From positions 1 through 28,157 of IMG/VR virus record IMGVR_UViG_3300047357_000160: a stretch of 28,157 nucleotides of DNA, one strand, 5' to 3'. This document shows positions 1-8,217 of this stretch, piece by piece. The notes under the pieces were generated by a model. That model worked only from the letters and a program-made list of their open reading frames with translations, was not told the DNA's origin and did no database searches. Positions within the stretch are counted from its first letter, which is position 1; each line of letters opens with the position of its first letter. The stretch is from a virus. The position numbers and the translations under genes are program-made.

Positions 1-256
1 AGCGTCCGCGCTGCTCGTCCCAGATCTTCATGACTTGATCGATGTCCAGCGCAAAGGCTAGGTTGCGCTTCTTGGCACCGAACTTCGCCTTGGCGAGCGT
101 GTTCCGCAGGTAGTCCCGTGGGCTGTTGTGTTGTGTTTTGAATTCGGCGCGAGTCCTGCAAGGGCGGCAGGTGTTCTCGACAGAACCATCTGGCCGCTTG
201 TAGAACCGCGCCGTCGTTTTTTCCTCCCCGCAAACGACGCAGATTTTGGTATTCAT
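1..256 (-). CDS. Zinc-ribbon, probable HNH endonuclease (partial, cut by left edge)
   Basis: The frame opens at the ATG at 256-254 and stays open to the left edge, giving 85 codons without a stop. The N-terminus has a CVVCGEE knuckle and a second CRPC knuckle about 20 residues later, a typical treble-clef or zinc-ribbon pair. Then come a basic stretch (AKFGAKKRN) and DQVMKIWDEQRGR, which resembles the segment just before the HNH core of phage HNH nucleases. The HNH residues themselves would lie beyond the window, so the nuclease call is inference. It starts 15 bases after the primase stop on the same strand and probably shares its transcript. Phage HNH genes often sit next to terminase genes, so terminase may lie just off the left edge. 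Confidence 0.6.
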   Translation of the reverse strand, partial: MNTKICVVCGEEKTTARFYKRPDGSVENTCRPCRTRAEFKTQHNSPRDYLRNTLAKAKFGAKKRNLAFALDIDQVMKIWDEQRGR

Positions 257-271
257 GGCGTGAAATTGTAG

Positions 272-2530
272 CTAAAAAGGTGCCTCGTCGTCCCAATTTG
301 CTGGGTCGAGCGGGTCTAGCTCCTCGGCTGCCTCGATCATCACGTTGCTGTCGATGTTGTGGTGCGCGTTAAATGCCTTGAGCGCCAGCTCTGGGATCAC
401 GAACTGAACAAAGCGAACCTGCCGGTGACCTACCCGGGAGCGTTTCTCTCCCGCGATCAGGCCATCGATCTCGTGCAGGTGCTTCCAGAACTGCGACTCC
501 TTGCGTGCGTTCTCAAATCGACCCTTCACGCTGGACACATAGGTCTGGTAGATCGAATTTTTAGGCTCGAACTTGGCGAACTCGAACACCTCGCCGTTAG
601 TGCGCTGCTCACGGAACTCACCCGACCCGATGCAATCCATAACCCACTGATCCACCGAGTCCAGCGAGTGCAGCTTCTGCTCATCGAGCGCGGCAGTCCT
701 CGGAGCCTGACGGACATCGACGGTATTCAGGTCAAAGTGCTTGAAGAAGTGCAGCAGATGCTCGGCACCTCCCCGGTCATACCAGCGCCTCAGCGCTCCA
801 AAGTATTTGGCGTCCTGCTGCCTGACGTTCGACACGTCGAAGATAGCAAAGCGGCGCTCGTCCAGAGACGCAGGCACCACCCACTCCTCGTTGGAGCTGA
901 ACAGCAGCCGGGTGTAGTTGGCAGAAGAGTACGAGTCCATACCCTTGCGCTCGACGGTGATCCGGCCATTGGTCAGCAGATCCTTGAGCGCACCCTCGGC
1001 TGCCTTGTTTCTGGCCCAATATGCCTCGTCGCATTGCAGCAGCAGGGTGTCCTCAAGGTGCCGGTTGAACTTGCCGGTGACGTGCTCGGCCTTGGACACG
1101 ATGCGGTGGTGCGCCTTGCAAAGCCCACCGACCAGCTCGCCAAAGAAAGTCTTGCCTGACCCCTTAGAGCCTCGGAGCACCAGCCCCACACCGACCTTGG
1201 ACTGCGGCTTCTGGATCATCTGCGCCACCCAGCCAAGAATATATCTGGCGTGCTCCTCGTTCCCGGAAGCGATCACGTTGGTCACGAAGTCGGTGAACGG
1301 CTGCACCTCGCCCTGCACGGCCTTGAAGCTCCAGCCTCGCCATAAGTTGTATCTCTGTAGCACCTCGGAGTCCGGGGCGAAGCAGATGCCTGCCGCGTAT
1401 GTGCGCCGGTCTGGGTGCTCAAGCCACAGGTCTACAAGGTTCACCATGCGCGGCTTGTCGCTGCCGGGATCTAGCACCTTTCGGTTGGCGAACTCTTTCT
1501 TCAGGTCTTCGATCTTGTAGAGGATGATCTGCTCGGAGTTTAGCTCCTCCCGCAGAACCCGCGCCGAGCCTTCTACCTGAACGAACGCCCACCGCTCTAG
1601 CATGGTGGGTAACTCGTCAGCGACCAGCTCGACGCTCTCGGACTTTTTTGCCTCGAACTTTAGCGAGGCCATCGTGACCTGCGCCCCTTGGTAATCACCG
1701 AAGGACAGCCACCGCTTGGCGCACTCACCCTCCTGATACTTTGATCCCTCGACAGACCAATCGTCCCAGAGCTGTAAGCCCTCCGGCTCGCCACCAAACT
1801 GGTGGTGCAGGGCCATGCCGACTTTCACCCAGTTGTCGTGGTGATCGTCTGGATCGAGGTCTCGCAGGATCGCTGCAATCTCCTCGGCGTCCATGTCCAG
1901 AGCGGCCTTGAGGTTCATCAGCGCGTCGGCCTCTTCGGCCTTCTGCTGGCTCCCGGGTCGCACCTCCTCCCAGCCCAGATCCCGGGCCACCTCCTCGAAG
2001 TATCCGATGAATGCCATCGCCAACTCCTGCGTCAGCTCCGGCAGGTCATCGTAAAACACGTCGGCGAGCGTTGGGCCGCTGACCCACTCGTATGGCTTGA
2101 TCGTCTTGGGGTGAATCCCGTATGCGACCCACTGCTGCCCATGGCCCAGAATCTCAACGGCCTGCGTGACACCGTCTGGTGTCTTGAACTCGCACGACTT
2201 CATCTTCTTAAACCGCTCGACGTTCTGGAACGGGACAACGCACTTGGGGTTCTCACCGATCCGAATGGCACCGAGACCGACATTGTTCTTCAGCCAGTGC
2301 AGCAGCTTATTGTTGACGGCCTTGTCCCGGCAGTCGATGTCAACCGCGCAGGTAGTGGAGGCCAGAACGCCGATGCCGAACTGCGGCATCTCATTGATCC
2401 AGCTTGTTACCAACTCTGGTGTGCTTTGAATCTTCTGCCAATCGTTACCGGGAGGTCTCTTCTTACCCGGCAGGATTGGAATAATGTTGTAGCCCCGCTC
2501 GACGAGGCGATGGCCAAATTGATCTAACAT
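272..2530 (-). CDS. Prim-Pol primase / SF3-type helicase fusion
   Basis: This 752-residue protein probably primes and unwinds phage DNA. Residues 1 to about 170 look like the bifunctional primase-polymerase domain (PF09250 type), with the acidic pair in VDIDCRD near residue 65 and a histidine in YGIHPKT near 140. Residues about 215-285 resemble PriCT_2 (NWVKVGMALHHQFGG). The C-terminal half is a DUF5906/D5-like superfamily 3 helicase with Walker A GSKGSGKT near 451, Walker B LLLQCDEA near 495 and the sensor RLLFSSNE near 539. The start ATG follows an AGGGGA ribosome site. It is transcribed leftward, opposite to the other replication genes, behind the Cro-like gene and a 46-residue ORF. Domain calls are from memory of the families. 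Confidence 0.88.
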   Translation of the reverse strand: MLDQFGHRLVERGYNIIPILPGKKRPPGNDWQKIQSTPELVTSWINEMPQFGIGVLASTTCAVDIDCRDKAVNNKLLHWLKNNVGLGAIRIGENPKCVVPFQNVERFKKMKSCEFKTPDGVTQAVEILGHGQQWVAYGIHPKTIKPYEWVSGPTLADVFYDDLPELTQELAMAFIGYFEEVARDLGWEEVRPGSQQKAEEADALMNLKAALDMDAEEIAAILRDLDPDDHHDNWVKVGMALHHQFGGEPEGLQLWDDWSVEGSKYQEGECAKRWLSFGDYQGAQVTMASLKFEAKKSESVELVADELPTMLERWAFVQVEGSARVLREELNSEQIILYKIEDLKKEFANRKVLDPGSDKPRMVNLVDLWLEHPDRRTYAAGICFAPDSEVLQRYNLWRGWSFKAVQGEVQPFTDFVTNVIASGNEEHARYILGWVAQMIQKPQSKVGVGLVLRGSKGSGKTFFGELVGGLCKAHHRIVSKAEHVTGKFNRHLEDTLLLQCDEAYWARNKAAEGALKDLLTNGRITVERKGMDSYSSANYTRLLFSSNEEWVVPASLDERRFAIFDVSNVRQQDAKYFGALRRWYDRGGAEHLLHFFKHFDLNTVDVRQAPRTAALDEQKLHSLDSVDQWVMDCIGSGEFREQRTNGEVFEFAKFEPKNSIYQTYVSSVKGRFENARKESQFWKHLHEIDGLIAGEKRSRVGHRQVRFVQFVIPELALKAFNAHHNIDSNVMIEAAEELDPLDPANWDDEAPF

Positions 2531-2543
2531 CTACTTCCCCTGA

Positions 2544-2684
2544 TCAATTAAATTTATGCGCCATGTCCTCGGCCCACTCAGAAATGCGGCGACAAAGCTC
2601 CACGATCCAGTAGCTCAGATCGTCAACGAACTCGCCAAGGACTTGGAAAAACCACCAGATGCACAGAAAGAATTTGCTTCTCAT
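2544..2684 (-). CDS. Small hydrophobic 46-residue protein
   Basis: A short frame whose ATG overlaps the stop of the Cro-like gene as ATGA and which ends 13 bases before the primase ATG. The protein starts MRSKFFLCIWWFFQVLGEF. The first 20 or so residues are strongly hydrophobic and aromatic, followed by an amphipathic acidic part ending AEDMAHKFN, which could be a short membrane-associated peptide. The upstream GGGAAAG is an acceptable ribosome site. The tight packing between two real genes is the main evidence that it is translated. I do not recognise a family. Confidence 0.55.
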   Translation of the reverse strand: MRSKFFLCIWWFFQVLGEFVDDLSYWIVELCRRISEWAEDMAHKFN

Positions 2685-2935
2685 TTCTTTCCCAACAACT
2701 TTGTTGTGTCTTTCAGCAGGTTAGGACAGAGGTCGAACCAAGTGATTTTTCGCTCGGTGCAAAGCTCTAGCTGAACTGCGCGAGACGCAGGCACCTCGCC
2801 CTTGGCACGCCACGCAGCCACGTTCTGCTTCTCAAGATCTAGTAGCAGAGCGAGCTGCCGATCCGACTGAAGGCCAAGTATTTTCTTTACCTGATCAAGT
2901 GCGTCGTTGACCGATTTATTGGTTTTGTTTTTCAT
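2681..2935 (-). CDS. P22 Cro / YdaS-like HTH regulator
   Basis: An 84-residue DNA-binding protein. Residues 20-75 fit the P22 Cro/YdaS-type helix-turn-helix: SDRQLALLLDLEKQNVAAW is the helix-turn-helix, and VPASRAVQLELCTERKITW matches the usual 'IP..RA..LE..T...I' tail of that family. The ATG at 2935 has an AAGGAT ribosome site 7 bases upstream. It is the first gene of the leftward early operon and lies next to the divergent control region with the 2998-3014 dyad, as expected of a Cro-type switch protein. Which operator it binds is inference. Confidence 0.75.
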   Translation of the reverse strand: MKNKTNKSVNDALDQVKKILGLQSDRQLALLLDLEKQNVAAWRAKGEVPASRAVQLELCTERKITWFDLCPNLLKDTTKLLGKK

Positions 2936-3034
2936 TTTTATCCTTATGAAAAATTATCGACAAATTTGTTTGCGTTAGTTACTTGTCTACATCATGATAC
3001 AACTCAATGTTGTACGTCAAAGAAAAAAGTATCT
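2936..3034. promoter_or_regulatory. Divergent early control region
   Basis: This is the 99-bp gap between the leftward Cro-like gene and the rightward DUF2800 gene. A leftward promoter candidate is TTGACG at 3020-3015 with TATCAT at 2999-2994 (spacing 15, short). A rightward candidate is the extended -10 TGATACAAC at 2995-3003, with no good -35. The 2998-3014 dyad lies across both. Other elements are a perfect 10-bp palindrome ACAAATTTGT at 2960-2969 and, on the minus strand at 2990-2981, GTAGACAAGT, which recurs exactly at 8217-8226 upstream of the repressor. Promoter calls are by eye. Confidence 0.5.
2998..3014. promoter_or_regulatory. Operator-like dyad O1
   Basis: TACAACTCAATGTTGTA has perfect 6-bp arms around a 5-bp centre. 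It shares the ACAAC-N5-GTTGT pattern with 8262-8278 and 10224-10240. It overlaps the likely -10 regions of both early promoters. Confidence 0.55.
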
Positions 3035-3769
3035 ATGCAGCAATTTGAAATTGACCTTGGCCCTGCGCACGCGAAGCTCAGTGCCAGCTCCGCGCATCGA
3101 TGGATCGCCTGCCCAGCCAGCGTGAAGGCGCAGGAAGGTTTGCAAGACGAGGGCAGTCCAGCCGCCGAAGAGGGCACCGCCTTGCATGAACTGTCGGAGG
3201 CTTGTTTGCATAAAGGGCTACAGCCGCACGAGCTGATGGGCGAGACCTTTAACGGGCACGTCATCAATCTGGAGCAAGCCAACATGGCGAAGGTCTATGT
3301 CGATCACTGCCGCTCACTGCCGCAAACGCGGACACATATAGAGAAGCGTCTGGACTACTCCATGTGGGCCGAGGGCGGCTTCGGCACCGCAGACTTCTTG
3401 TCCATCAAAGAAGGCGAAGCTTGGGTAGTGGACGCGAAGTTCGGACGCAACCAAGTAGATGCCGACTGCGACCAGCTTAAGTGCTACGGCCTTGGCGTCT
3501 TCAACGAGCACGGCTTTGATGCCCAGCTCGACACCATCCACATGACCATTGTCCAGCCACGTCTGGGGCACATCGACACACACACCATGCGGCACCGGGA
3601 TCTGCTGAAGTGGGGCGCGGAAGTTCTGGCACCGGCAGCCGAGGCGGCACTAGGAAAGAAGCCACCATTTAACCCCGGCGAGTCGCAGTGCCGGTATTGC
3701 AAGGCCGCGCCGACATGTCGCGCTTTGTCACAGCATATTTTCGACAAGATCGGTGAGGAGTTCGAGTGA
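3035..3769 (+). CDS. DUF2800 nuclease, N-terminal part (PD-(D/E)XK, Cas4/RecB-like)
   Basis: A 244-residue protein matching the N-terminal two thirds of DUF2800 (PF10926). The hallmark start AKLSASSAHRWIACPAS is present. A PD-(D/E)XK-like core follows: GTADF, then VVDAKFG near residue 131-137, then QLKCYGLG. The C-terminal cluster CRYCKAAPTC near 219-228, with the early cysteine near 25, resembles the four-cysteine Fe-S set of Cas4/AddB-type nucleases. I chose the ATG at 3035 because family homology begins there, although the ribosome site is weak. The family's last 130 residues are in the next, overlapping frame. The family role (exonuclease in phage replication or recombination) is inferred. 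Confidence 0.8.
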   Translation: MQQFEIDLGPAHAKLSASSAHRWIACPASVKAQEGLQDEGSPAAEEGTALHELSEACLHKGLQPHELMGETFNGHVINLEQANMAKVYVDHCRSLPQTRTHIEKRLDYSMWAEGGFGTADFLSIKEGEAWVVDAKFGRNQVDADCDQLKCYGLGVFNEHGFDAQLDTIHMTIVQPRLGHIDTHTMRHRDLLKWGAEVLAPAAEAALGKKPPFNPGESQCRYCKAAPTCRALSQHIFDKIGEEFE

Positions 3770-4161
3770 GAGACCCAGAGGTTTTAAGTAACGACGAGAT
3801 TGCAGACCTGCTGCCACACCTCGCCACTATCAAGAGCTGGTGCGACTCCGTCGCAAGACACGCAGAGAAGCTGGCGCTCTCTGGCGTACCCATTGAGGGC
3901 TACAAGCTCGTGACCAGCCGCACAAACAGAAAGTGGGCAGACGAGCAGGAGGCCATCCGCGTCATGGGGATGCTCACCAACGAACCAGTTTACTCACGCA
4001 AACCAATTTCTCCGAGCCGGGCGGTAGCCATGCTTGGGAAAGAATGCGACGGCGTCAACGCGCTGATCGTGAAACCCGAAGGCAGGCCAACTCTGGTGCC
4101 GGTATCCGATAAGAGACCAGCGCTGGATATGTTGGATGGCTTCAACGTACTTGAAAATTAG
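3766..4161 (+). CDS. DUF2800 C-terminal part as a separate ORF
   Basis: A 131-residue frame starting with GTG inside the GTGA overlap with the previous stop. Its content (LSNDEIADLLPHL, IKSWCDSVARHAEKLAL, GYKLVTSRTNRKWADE, then RPTLVPVSDKRPALD) is what normally forms the C-terminal third of full-length DUF2800 proteins, which are usually near 370-380 residues. The two pieces here sum to 375. It lies in the -1 frame relative to the upstream part, with no convincing slippery site, so either the gene is truly split and translationally coupled, or one base was gained or lost in evolution or sequencing. Confidence 0.75.
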   Translation: MRDPEVLSNDEIADLLPHLATIKSWCDSVARHAEKLALSGVPIEGYKLVTSRTNRKWADEQEAIRVMGMLTNEPVYSRKPISPSRAVAMLGKECDGVNALIVKPEGRPTLVPVSDKRPALDMLDGFNVLEN

Positions 4162-4170
4162 AGGACAGAT

Positions 4171-4734
4171 ATGAGCGAAATCATTATTAACAACGTAAGA
4201 CTTTCCTTTCCATCTTTGTTTGAGCCTTCGGCTTTCACAGAAGGAGACACACAGAAATATAGAGCGAACTTCATTCTCGATGAAGTTCAGCACAAAAAAG
4301 AGATCGCTCAGATCCAGAAGATTCAGGAGGAGCTGTCATCACGCTGGGGGGATAAGCAGCCGCGAAAGCTACACAATTGTTTGCAGCATTTTGACGATTT
4401 GGAAACGCAGCGGCCCGAGTATGAGGGAAGCTATGTTTTAAAGGCGAACAACAAGCGACGGCCAGTCGTTATTGATGCTGATAGAAGCCCATTAGTTGAA
4501 GAGGACGGCAAGCTAACACGGGGCGGGGACTACGTTAACGCGAAGGTTCGTTTCTACGCTTGGGATAACAATAAAAGTTTTTGGGGACAGTTGTGCAGCC
4601 TAGAGGTCGTGCAGTACGCGAAGGAAGGCGAGCCGCTGGGCGGCGGGAATAGCGACCCAATGGCTGGTTTTGAAGATGTTAGCAATGAGACAGCGCAGGA
4701 CGTTGCCGAAGAGGCTGAGGAGTTCTTGGCTTGA
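4171..4734 (+). CDS. Enc34-type ssDNA-binding protein (DUF2815)
   Basis: A 187-residue protein starting MSEIIINNVRLSFPSLFEP, the usual start of DUF2815 (PF10991, renamed after the phage Enc34 ssDNA-binding protein). It also has KYRANFILD, the central GSYVLKANNKRRPVVID and GGDYVNAKVRFYAWDN, all typical of this OB-fold family. The tail is acidic (DVSNETAQDVAEEAEEFLA), as in many single-strand binding proteins that recruit partners. It lies directly before the polymerase, whose TTG start overlaps its stop, consistent with coating template strands during phage replication. Confidence 0.85.
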   Translation: MSEIIINNVRLSFPSLFEPSAFTEGDTQKYRANFILDEVQHKKEIAQIQKIQEELSSRWGDKQPRKLHNCLQHFDDLETQRPEYEGSYVLKANNKRRPVVIDADRSPLVEEDGKLTRGGDYVNAKVRFYAWDNNKSFWGQLCSLEVVQYAKEGEPLGGGNSDPMAGFEDVSNETAQDVAEEAEEFLA

Positions 4735-6608
4735 TCGTAAGCCTCGACTTCGAGACCTATTCTGAGTGTGACATCAGGGCTGCGGGTGCGTGGGCGTATG
4801 CCGACCACCCCAGCACCGAGGTGCTGTGCCTAGCGTGGGCGGTAAACGATGAGCCGCCCGAGCTGTGGACGCCCGGGATGCCTGCGCCGACTGAGCTGTT
4901 CCGCTTGATCGAGCGCGGCGCTGAGATCTGGGCATGGAACAGCTTCTTCGAGCTGGCGATCTGGCAGCGGGTACTTATGTGGCCGACGATACCGATATCG
5001 CAGTGGAACGACACCGCTGCACTGGCTGCGGCGCAGGCTTACCCCCGCGCCCTCGGTAAGTGCGGCGACTTCATGGGCATGACCGGGGACGCCGCGAAGG
5101 ATAAGCGCGGGAAGTACCTGATCCAACGGCTGTGCAAACCCTACCGGGGCAAGCGAGTCCACGATCAGGATCTGCTGCGCGAGCTGTACGACTACTGTCT
5201 TCAAGACGTTGTCGCTGAGTCCGAGATCCGCAAGCAATTGCGGCCATTGCACCCCAGTGAGCGATTGGTCTGGGAGGCAGACCAGCGCATGAACCTGCGC
5301 GGTGTGAAACTAGACGCAGAGAACTGCGAGCACGCCATCGAGATCATCAAGAAAGTTGAGGCCGAACTGAACCAAGAGGTGTTCGCGCTGACTGACGGCG
5401 AGCTGGCATCAACGTCCTCACGGGCCAAGTCGCTGGAGTGGATTAATAGGCAGGGTCTGGTGATGGACAGCTATGACAAGGCAGCGGTGACCTGCGCCCT
5501 CGAAGGGGTGTGCCCACCTAAGGTGTATCGCTTCCTGCAAATTCGGCAGGCGCTGTCGAAGTCGAGCACCAAAAAGTTTCAGGCGATGCTGGCCTGCTTG
5601 GGCCGGGATGGCCGCGCCCATGGCACCGGCATGTACCACGGGGCAGCTACCGGGCGCTGGTCTGGGAGACACTTTCAGCCCCAGAATCTCCCGCGCCCCA
5701 TCGTCGATGACGTTGACCCCATCATCGATGCACTGCGGTACCGCTGCCCGGATCAGCTCCCGGGAGAGCCGATGGCTCTGCTGGCCTCGTGCCTTCGAGG
5801 GATGCTGATCGCCAGCAAGGGACGGCGCCTGATCGTGTCCGACTACTCGGCCATCGAGGCCCGAGTGCTTGCATGGCTGGCCGGTCACGAGACCGTGTTG
5901 CAGTCGTTCCGCGAGGGGCTGGATCTCTACAAGGTCACGGCATCTGACATGTACGGAATAACGTACAGCAACGTCGATAAGGATCAGCGGTTCGACGGAA
6001 AAATAGCTGTCTTAGCCTTGGGCTATCAGGGTGGGTCAAGAGCCTTTACCAAAATGGCGGCCAACTACGGAACCGACGTTGACGATGCCACGGCGCTTAA
6101 GATCCGAGACGATTGGCGAGCAGCCAACCGCCCGATTGTGAAGCTGTGGCACGAGGTTGAACGCGCCGCGTACAACGCCATCCAGAACGGCAGGCGTGAG
6201 GAGACCCGGGCCGGTGACTTCATGATGGTAAAGGGTGACCTGCTGTTCAAGCTGCCGTCTGGCCGGTGCCTCTCGTTCCCGCAGGCGGCGCTGATCAACA
6301 GCAAGATCACCTACCACGGGATGAACAACTTCACGCATAAGTGGGGAACCATCCAGACCTACGGCGGCTCACTGGTGCAGTCGATAACGCAGGCAGTGGC
6401 CCGTGACCTGCTGGCCCACGCGCTGCTGAAGCTCGACGCCGCTGGCTACGACCCCATCATGACGGTTCATGATGAGATCGTTGCCGACACAAAGATAGGC
6501 CACGGCTCACTGGATGAGTTCAACACATTAATGTGCGAGCTTCCCGACTGGGCCAAGGGTCTGCCGGTAGGCGTTGAAGGCTACGAGGCCGACAGGTACC
6601 GCAAGTGA
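4731..6608 (+). CDS. Family A DNA polymerase with 3'-5' exonuclease
   Basis: A 625-residue replicative polymerase. The N-terminal DEDD exonuclease shows DFETYSE (residues 6-12), AWNSFFELAIW and YCLQDVVAE. The polymerase domain has motif A SDYSAIEARVLAW near 370, motif B DGKIAVLALGYQGG near 422 (catalytic Lys, and Tyr) and motif C VHDE near 580. The exonuclease residues look intact, so proofreading is likely. The start is TTG in the TTGA overlap with the previous stop, with GAGGAG about 8 bases upstream. The DUF2800, DUF2815, PolA, VRR-NUC, SNF2 order is a recurrent phage replication module. Confidence 0.93.
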   Translation: MIVSLDFETYSECDIRAAGAWAYADHPSTEVLCLAWAVNDEPPELWTPGMPAPTELFRLIERGAEIWAWNSFFELAIWQRVLMWPTIPISQWNDTAALAAAQAYPRALGKCGDFMGMTGDAAKDKRGKYLIQRLCKPYRGKRVHDQDLLRELYDYCLQDVVAESEIRKQLRPLHPSERLVWEADQRMNLRGVKLDAENCEHAIEIIKKVEAELNQEVFALTDGELASTSSRAKSLEWINRQGLVMDSYDKAAVTCALEGVCPPKVYRFLQIRQALSKSSTKKFQAMLACLGRDGRAHGTGMYHGAATGRWSGRHFQPQNLPRPIVDDVDPIIDALRYRCPDQLPGEPMALLASCLRGMLIASKGRRLIVSDYSAIEARVLAWLAGHETVLQSFREGLDLYKVTASDMYGITYSNVDKDQRFDGKIAVLALGYQGGSRAFTKMAANYGTDVDDATALKIRDDWRAANRPIVKLWHEVERAAYNAIQNGRREETRAGDFMMVKGDLLFKLPSGRCLSFPQAALINSKITYHGMNNFTHKWGTIQTYGGSLVQSITQAVARDLLAHALLKLDAAGYDPIMTVHDEIVADTKIGHGSLDEFNTLMCELPDWAKGLPVGVEGYEADRYRK

Positions 6609-6865
6609 GGGAGTCCCACATAGAGGGAACCGTCAATCGCTACGCCCGGGACAGGGGCTGGCTGGCGTTCAAGTGGGTCTCAACCTCGCAGCGCGGGGTG
6701 CCCGACATGATCTATTTCAAGGACGGCGAGTGCCTGATGATCGAGTTCAAGGCACCCGGCAAGTCCGCTACTTCATACCAGCACGCAATCCACAAACGAC
6801 TGAAGGAGCATGGCTTCCACGTCTACGTCGTTGACAACATCGAGCAGGGGAAACTCCTATTCTAA
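6605..6865 (+). CDS. VRR-NUC domain nuclease
   Basis: An 86-residue stand-alone VRR-NUC protein (PD-(D/E)XK fold). Motifs in order: an N-terminal glutamate helix (HIEGTVNRYARDRG), GVPDMIY with the catalytic Asp, LMIEFKAPG with the E-x-K pair, and the following helix with Gln (SYQHAIHKRLKEHG). It starts at GTG in a GTGA overlap with the polymerase stop. In phages this small nuclease is almost always next to an SNF2-type helicase, as here, and the two may act together on branched DNA (inference). Confidence 0.88.
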   Translation: MRESHIEGTVNRYARDRGWLAFKWVSTSQRGVPDMIYFKDGECLMIEFKAPGKSATSYQHAIHKRLKEHGFHVYVVDNIEQGKLLF

Positions 6866-8211
6866 AGCACACAGACCTTCACCAGTACCAGCTCCGGGCC
6901 GCGCAGTTCATCAAAGACAATAGCCACTCGGCGCTGTGGGTAGACATGGGACTCGGCAAGACCGTCAGCACACTCACGGCGCTGGTCGATCTACTGGTCA
7001 CCAAGGACATTAAGAAGGTGCTGATCATCGCCCCGTTGCGCGTGGCGCAACACACATGGCCTGCCGAAATAAAAAACTGGCAGCACCTACGGGCGCTGCG
7101 GTTCTCTGTCATAGCGGGACTCAGCCCCGCCAAGCGCGAGGAGGCGATGCACTCCTCGGCACCCATACACATCATCAATAGGGAGAACGTACCGTGGTTG
7201 GTAAACGCTTTGCAGCGCGAGTGGCACTACGACGCCGTAGTAATCGACGAAAGCAGCAGCTTCAAAAGTCACAGCAGCCAGCGGTGGAAGGCGCTGCGTC
7301 AGGTGGTGAAGGCGGGAAGCATCAAGCGGATGGTGCAGCTCACCGGGACACCGGCACCCAACAGCCTGATGGAGCTGTGGCCGCAGATATACCTCCTCGA
7401 CAAAGGTAAGCGGTTAGGCGACACCCGGGGCAAGTTCCTCGAAACCTACTGCCGCCAAGTCGGCAACCCCCAATGGTCGCAGTATGAAGTCAGACCTGAT
7501 CGCGTTGATCTGTTGCAGGAGAGGGTGGCCGATCTGGTGCTACGCATGGACGCAGACGATTACCTCGAACTGCCGCAGCGAATCGACAGCGACGTTGTGG
7601 TGACACTGCCGCCCAAGGCCCAGAAAGCATATAAACAGATGCAAGATGAATTCCTGATAGAGCTGGAGCAGGGCGAGGTGCTTGCAGCTAACGCGGCGGT
7701 GAAGATCAACAAGCTCCTGCAAGTCAGCTCTGGGTCGCTCTACACCGAGGACGGCTACGAGGTTCTCCACGACGCCAAGATCGAGGCGCTGAAGGAGATC
7801 GTCGAGGCTTCCAACGAGCCGGTGCTGATAGCCTACAACTTTCAGTCTGATGCCGAAAGGATTTGTCAGGCGATCAAGGGCGCGGTGGTGCTGAAAAAAG
7901 ATGCAACCCTGATCGACAAGTGGAACAAGGGGCAGGTTTCGGTAATGCTGGCGCACCCCGCCAGTGCCGGGCACGGGCTGAACCTGCAACATGGCGGATC
8001 TTTGATCGTATGGTTTGGCTTATCTTGGTCGTTGGAGCTTTACCAGCAGTTCAATGCACGCCTGCATCGTCAGGGGCAAACGCGCCCGGTGCGCGTCATA
8101 CATATTCTGGCAGACACCCCAGCCGACTTGTTGGTCAGGGACGTGCTCTCAGGAAAAGACGAAGCCCAAAGTAAGTTGCTTACGTTTGTGGACGCAATGC
8201 GAAACAATTAA
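6859..8211 (+). CDS. SNF2-family DNA helicase/translocase (probable ATT start)
   Basis: A superfamily 2 ATPase of about 450 residues. The first in-frame ATG is inside Walker A (MGLGKT, 6946), so it cannot be the true start. Upstream the frame reads LKHTDLHQYQLRAAQFI, the family's Q-motif region, back to a TGA at 6832. That stretch has no ATG, GTG or TTG. ATT at 6859, 7 bases after AGGGGA, fits best. Motifs: DMGLGKT near 29-35, VIDESSSF near 127, TGTPAPN near 162, and QQFNARLHRQGQ near 396. The start overlaps the VRR-NUC end by 7 bases. Confidence 0.9.
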   Translation: MLKHTDLHQYQLRAAQFIKDNSHSALWVDMGLGKTVSTLTALVDLLVTKDIKKVLIIAPLRVAQHTWPAEIKNWQHLRALRFSVIAGLSPAKREEAMHSSAPIHIINRENVPWLVNALQREWHYDAVVIDESSSFKSHSSQRWKALRQVVKAGSIKRMVQLTGTPAPNSLMELWPQIYLLDKGKRLGDTRGKFLETYCRQVGNPQWSQYEVRPDRVDLLQERVADLVLRMDADDYLELPQRIDSDVVVTLPPKAQKAYKQMQDEFLIELEQGEVLAANAAVKINKLLQVSSGSLYTEDGYEVLHDAKIEALKEIVEASNEPVLIAYNFQSDAERICQAIKGAVVLKKDATLIDKWNKGQVSVMLAHPASAGHGLNLQHGGSLIVWFGLSWSLELYQQFNARLHRQGQTRPVRVIHILADTPADLLVRDVLSGKDEAQSKLLTFVDAMRNN

Positions 8212-8217
8212 AAGTTG

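Noticed and set aside
359-1159. 266-residue plus-strand frame inside the primase gene
   Set aside because: Opposite strand of clear helicase motifs; shadow frame.
2966-3034. Upstream start for the DUF2800 gene
   Set aside because: The extra residues are not family-like and run through the operator and promoter region; ATG at 3035 fits the family start.
6847-6854. Slippery-looking GGGGAAAC as a -1 frameshift site joining VRR-NUC to SNF2
   Set aside because: In the VRR-NUC frame the codons are GGG AAA, so the A-site tRNA would re-pair poorly on GAA; an ATT start explains the data more simply. Kept only as an alternative.
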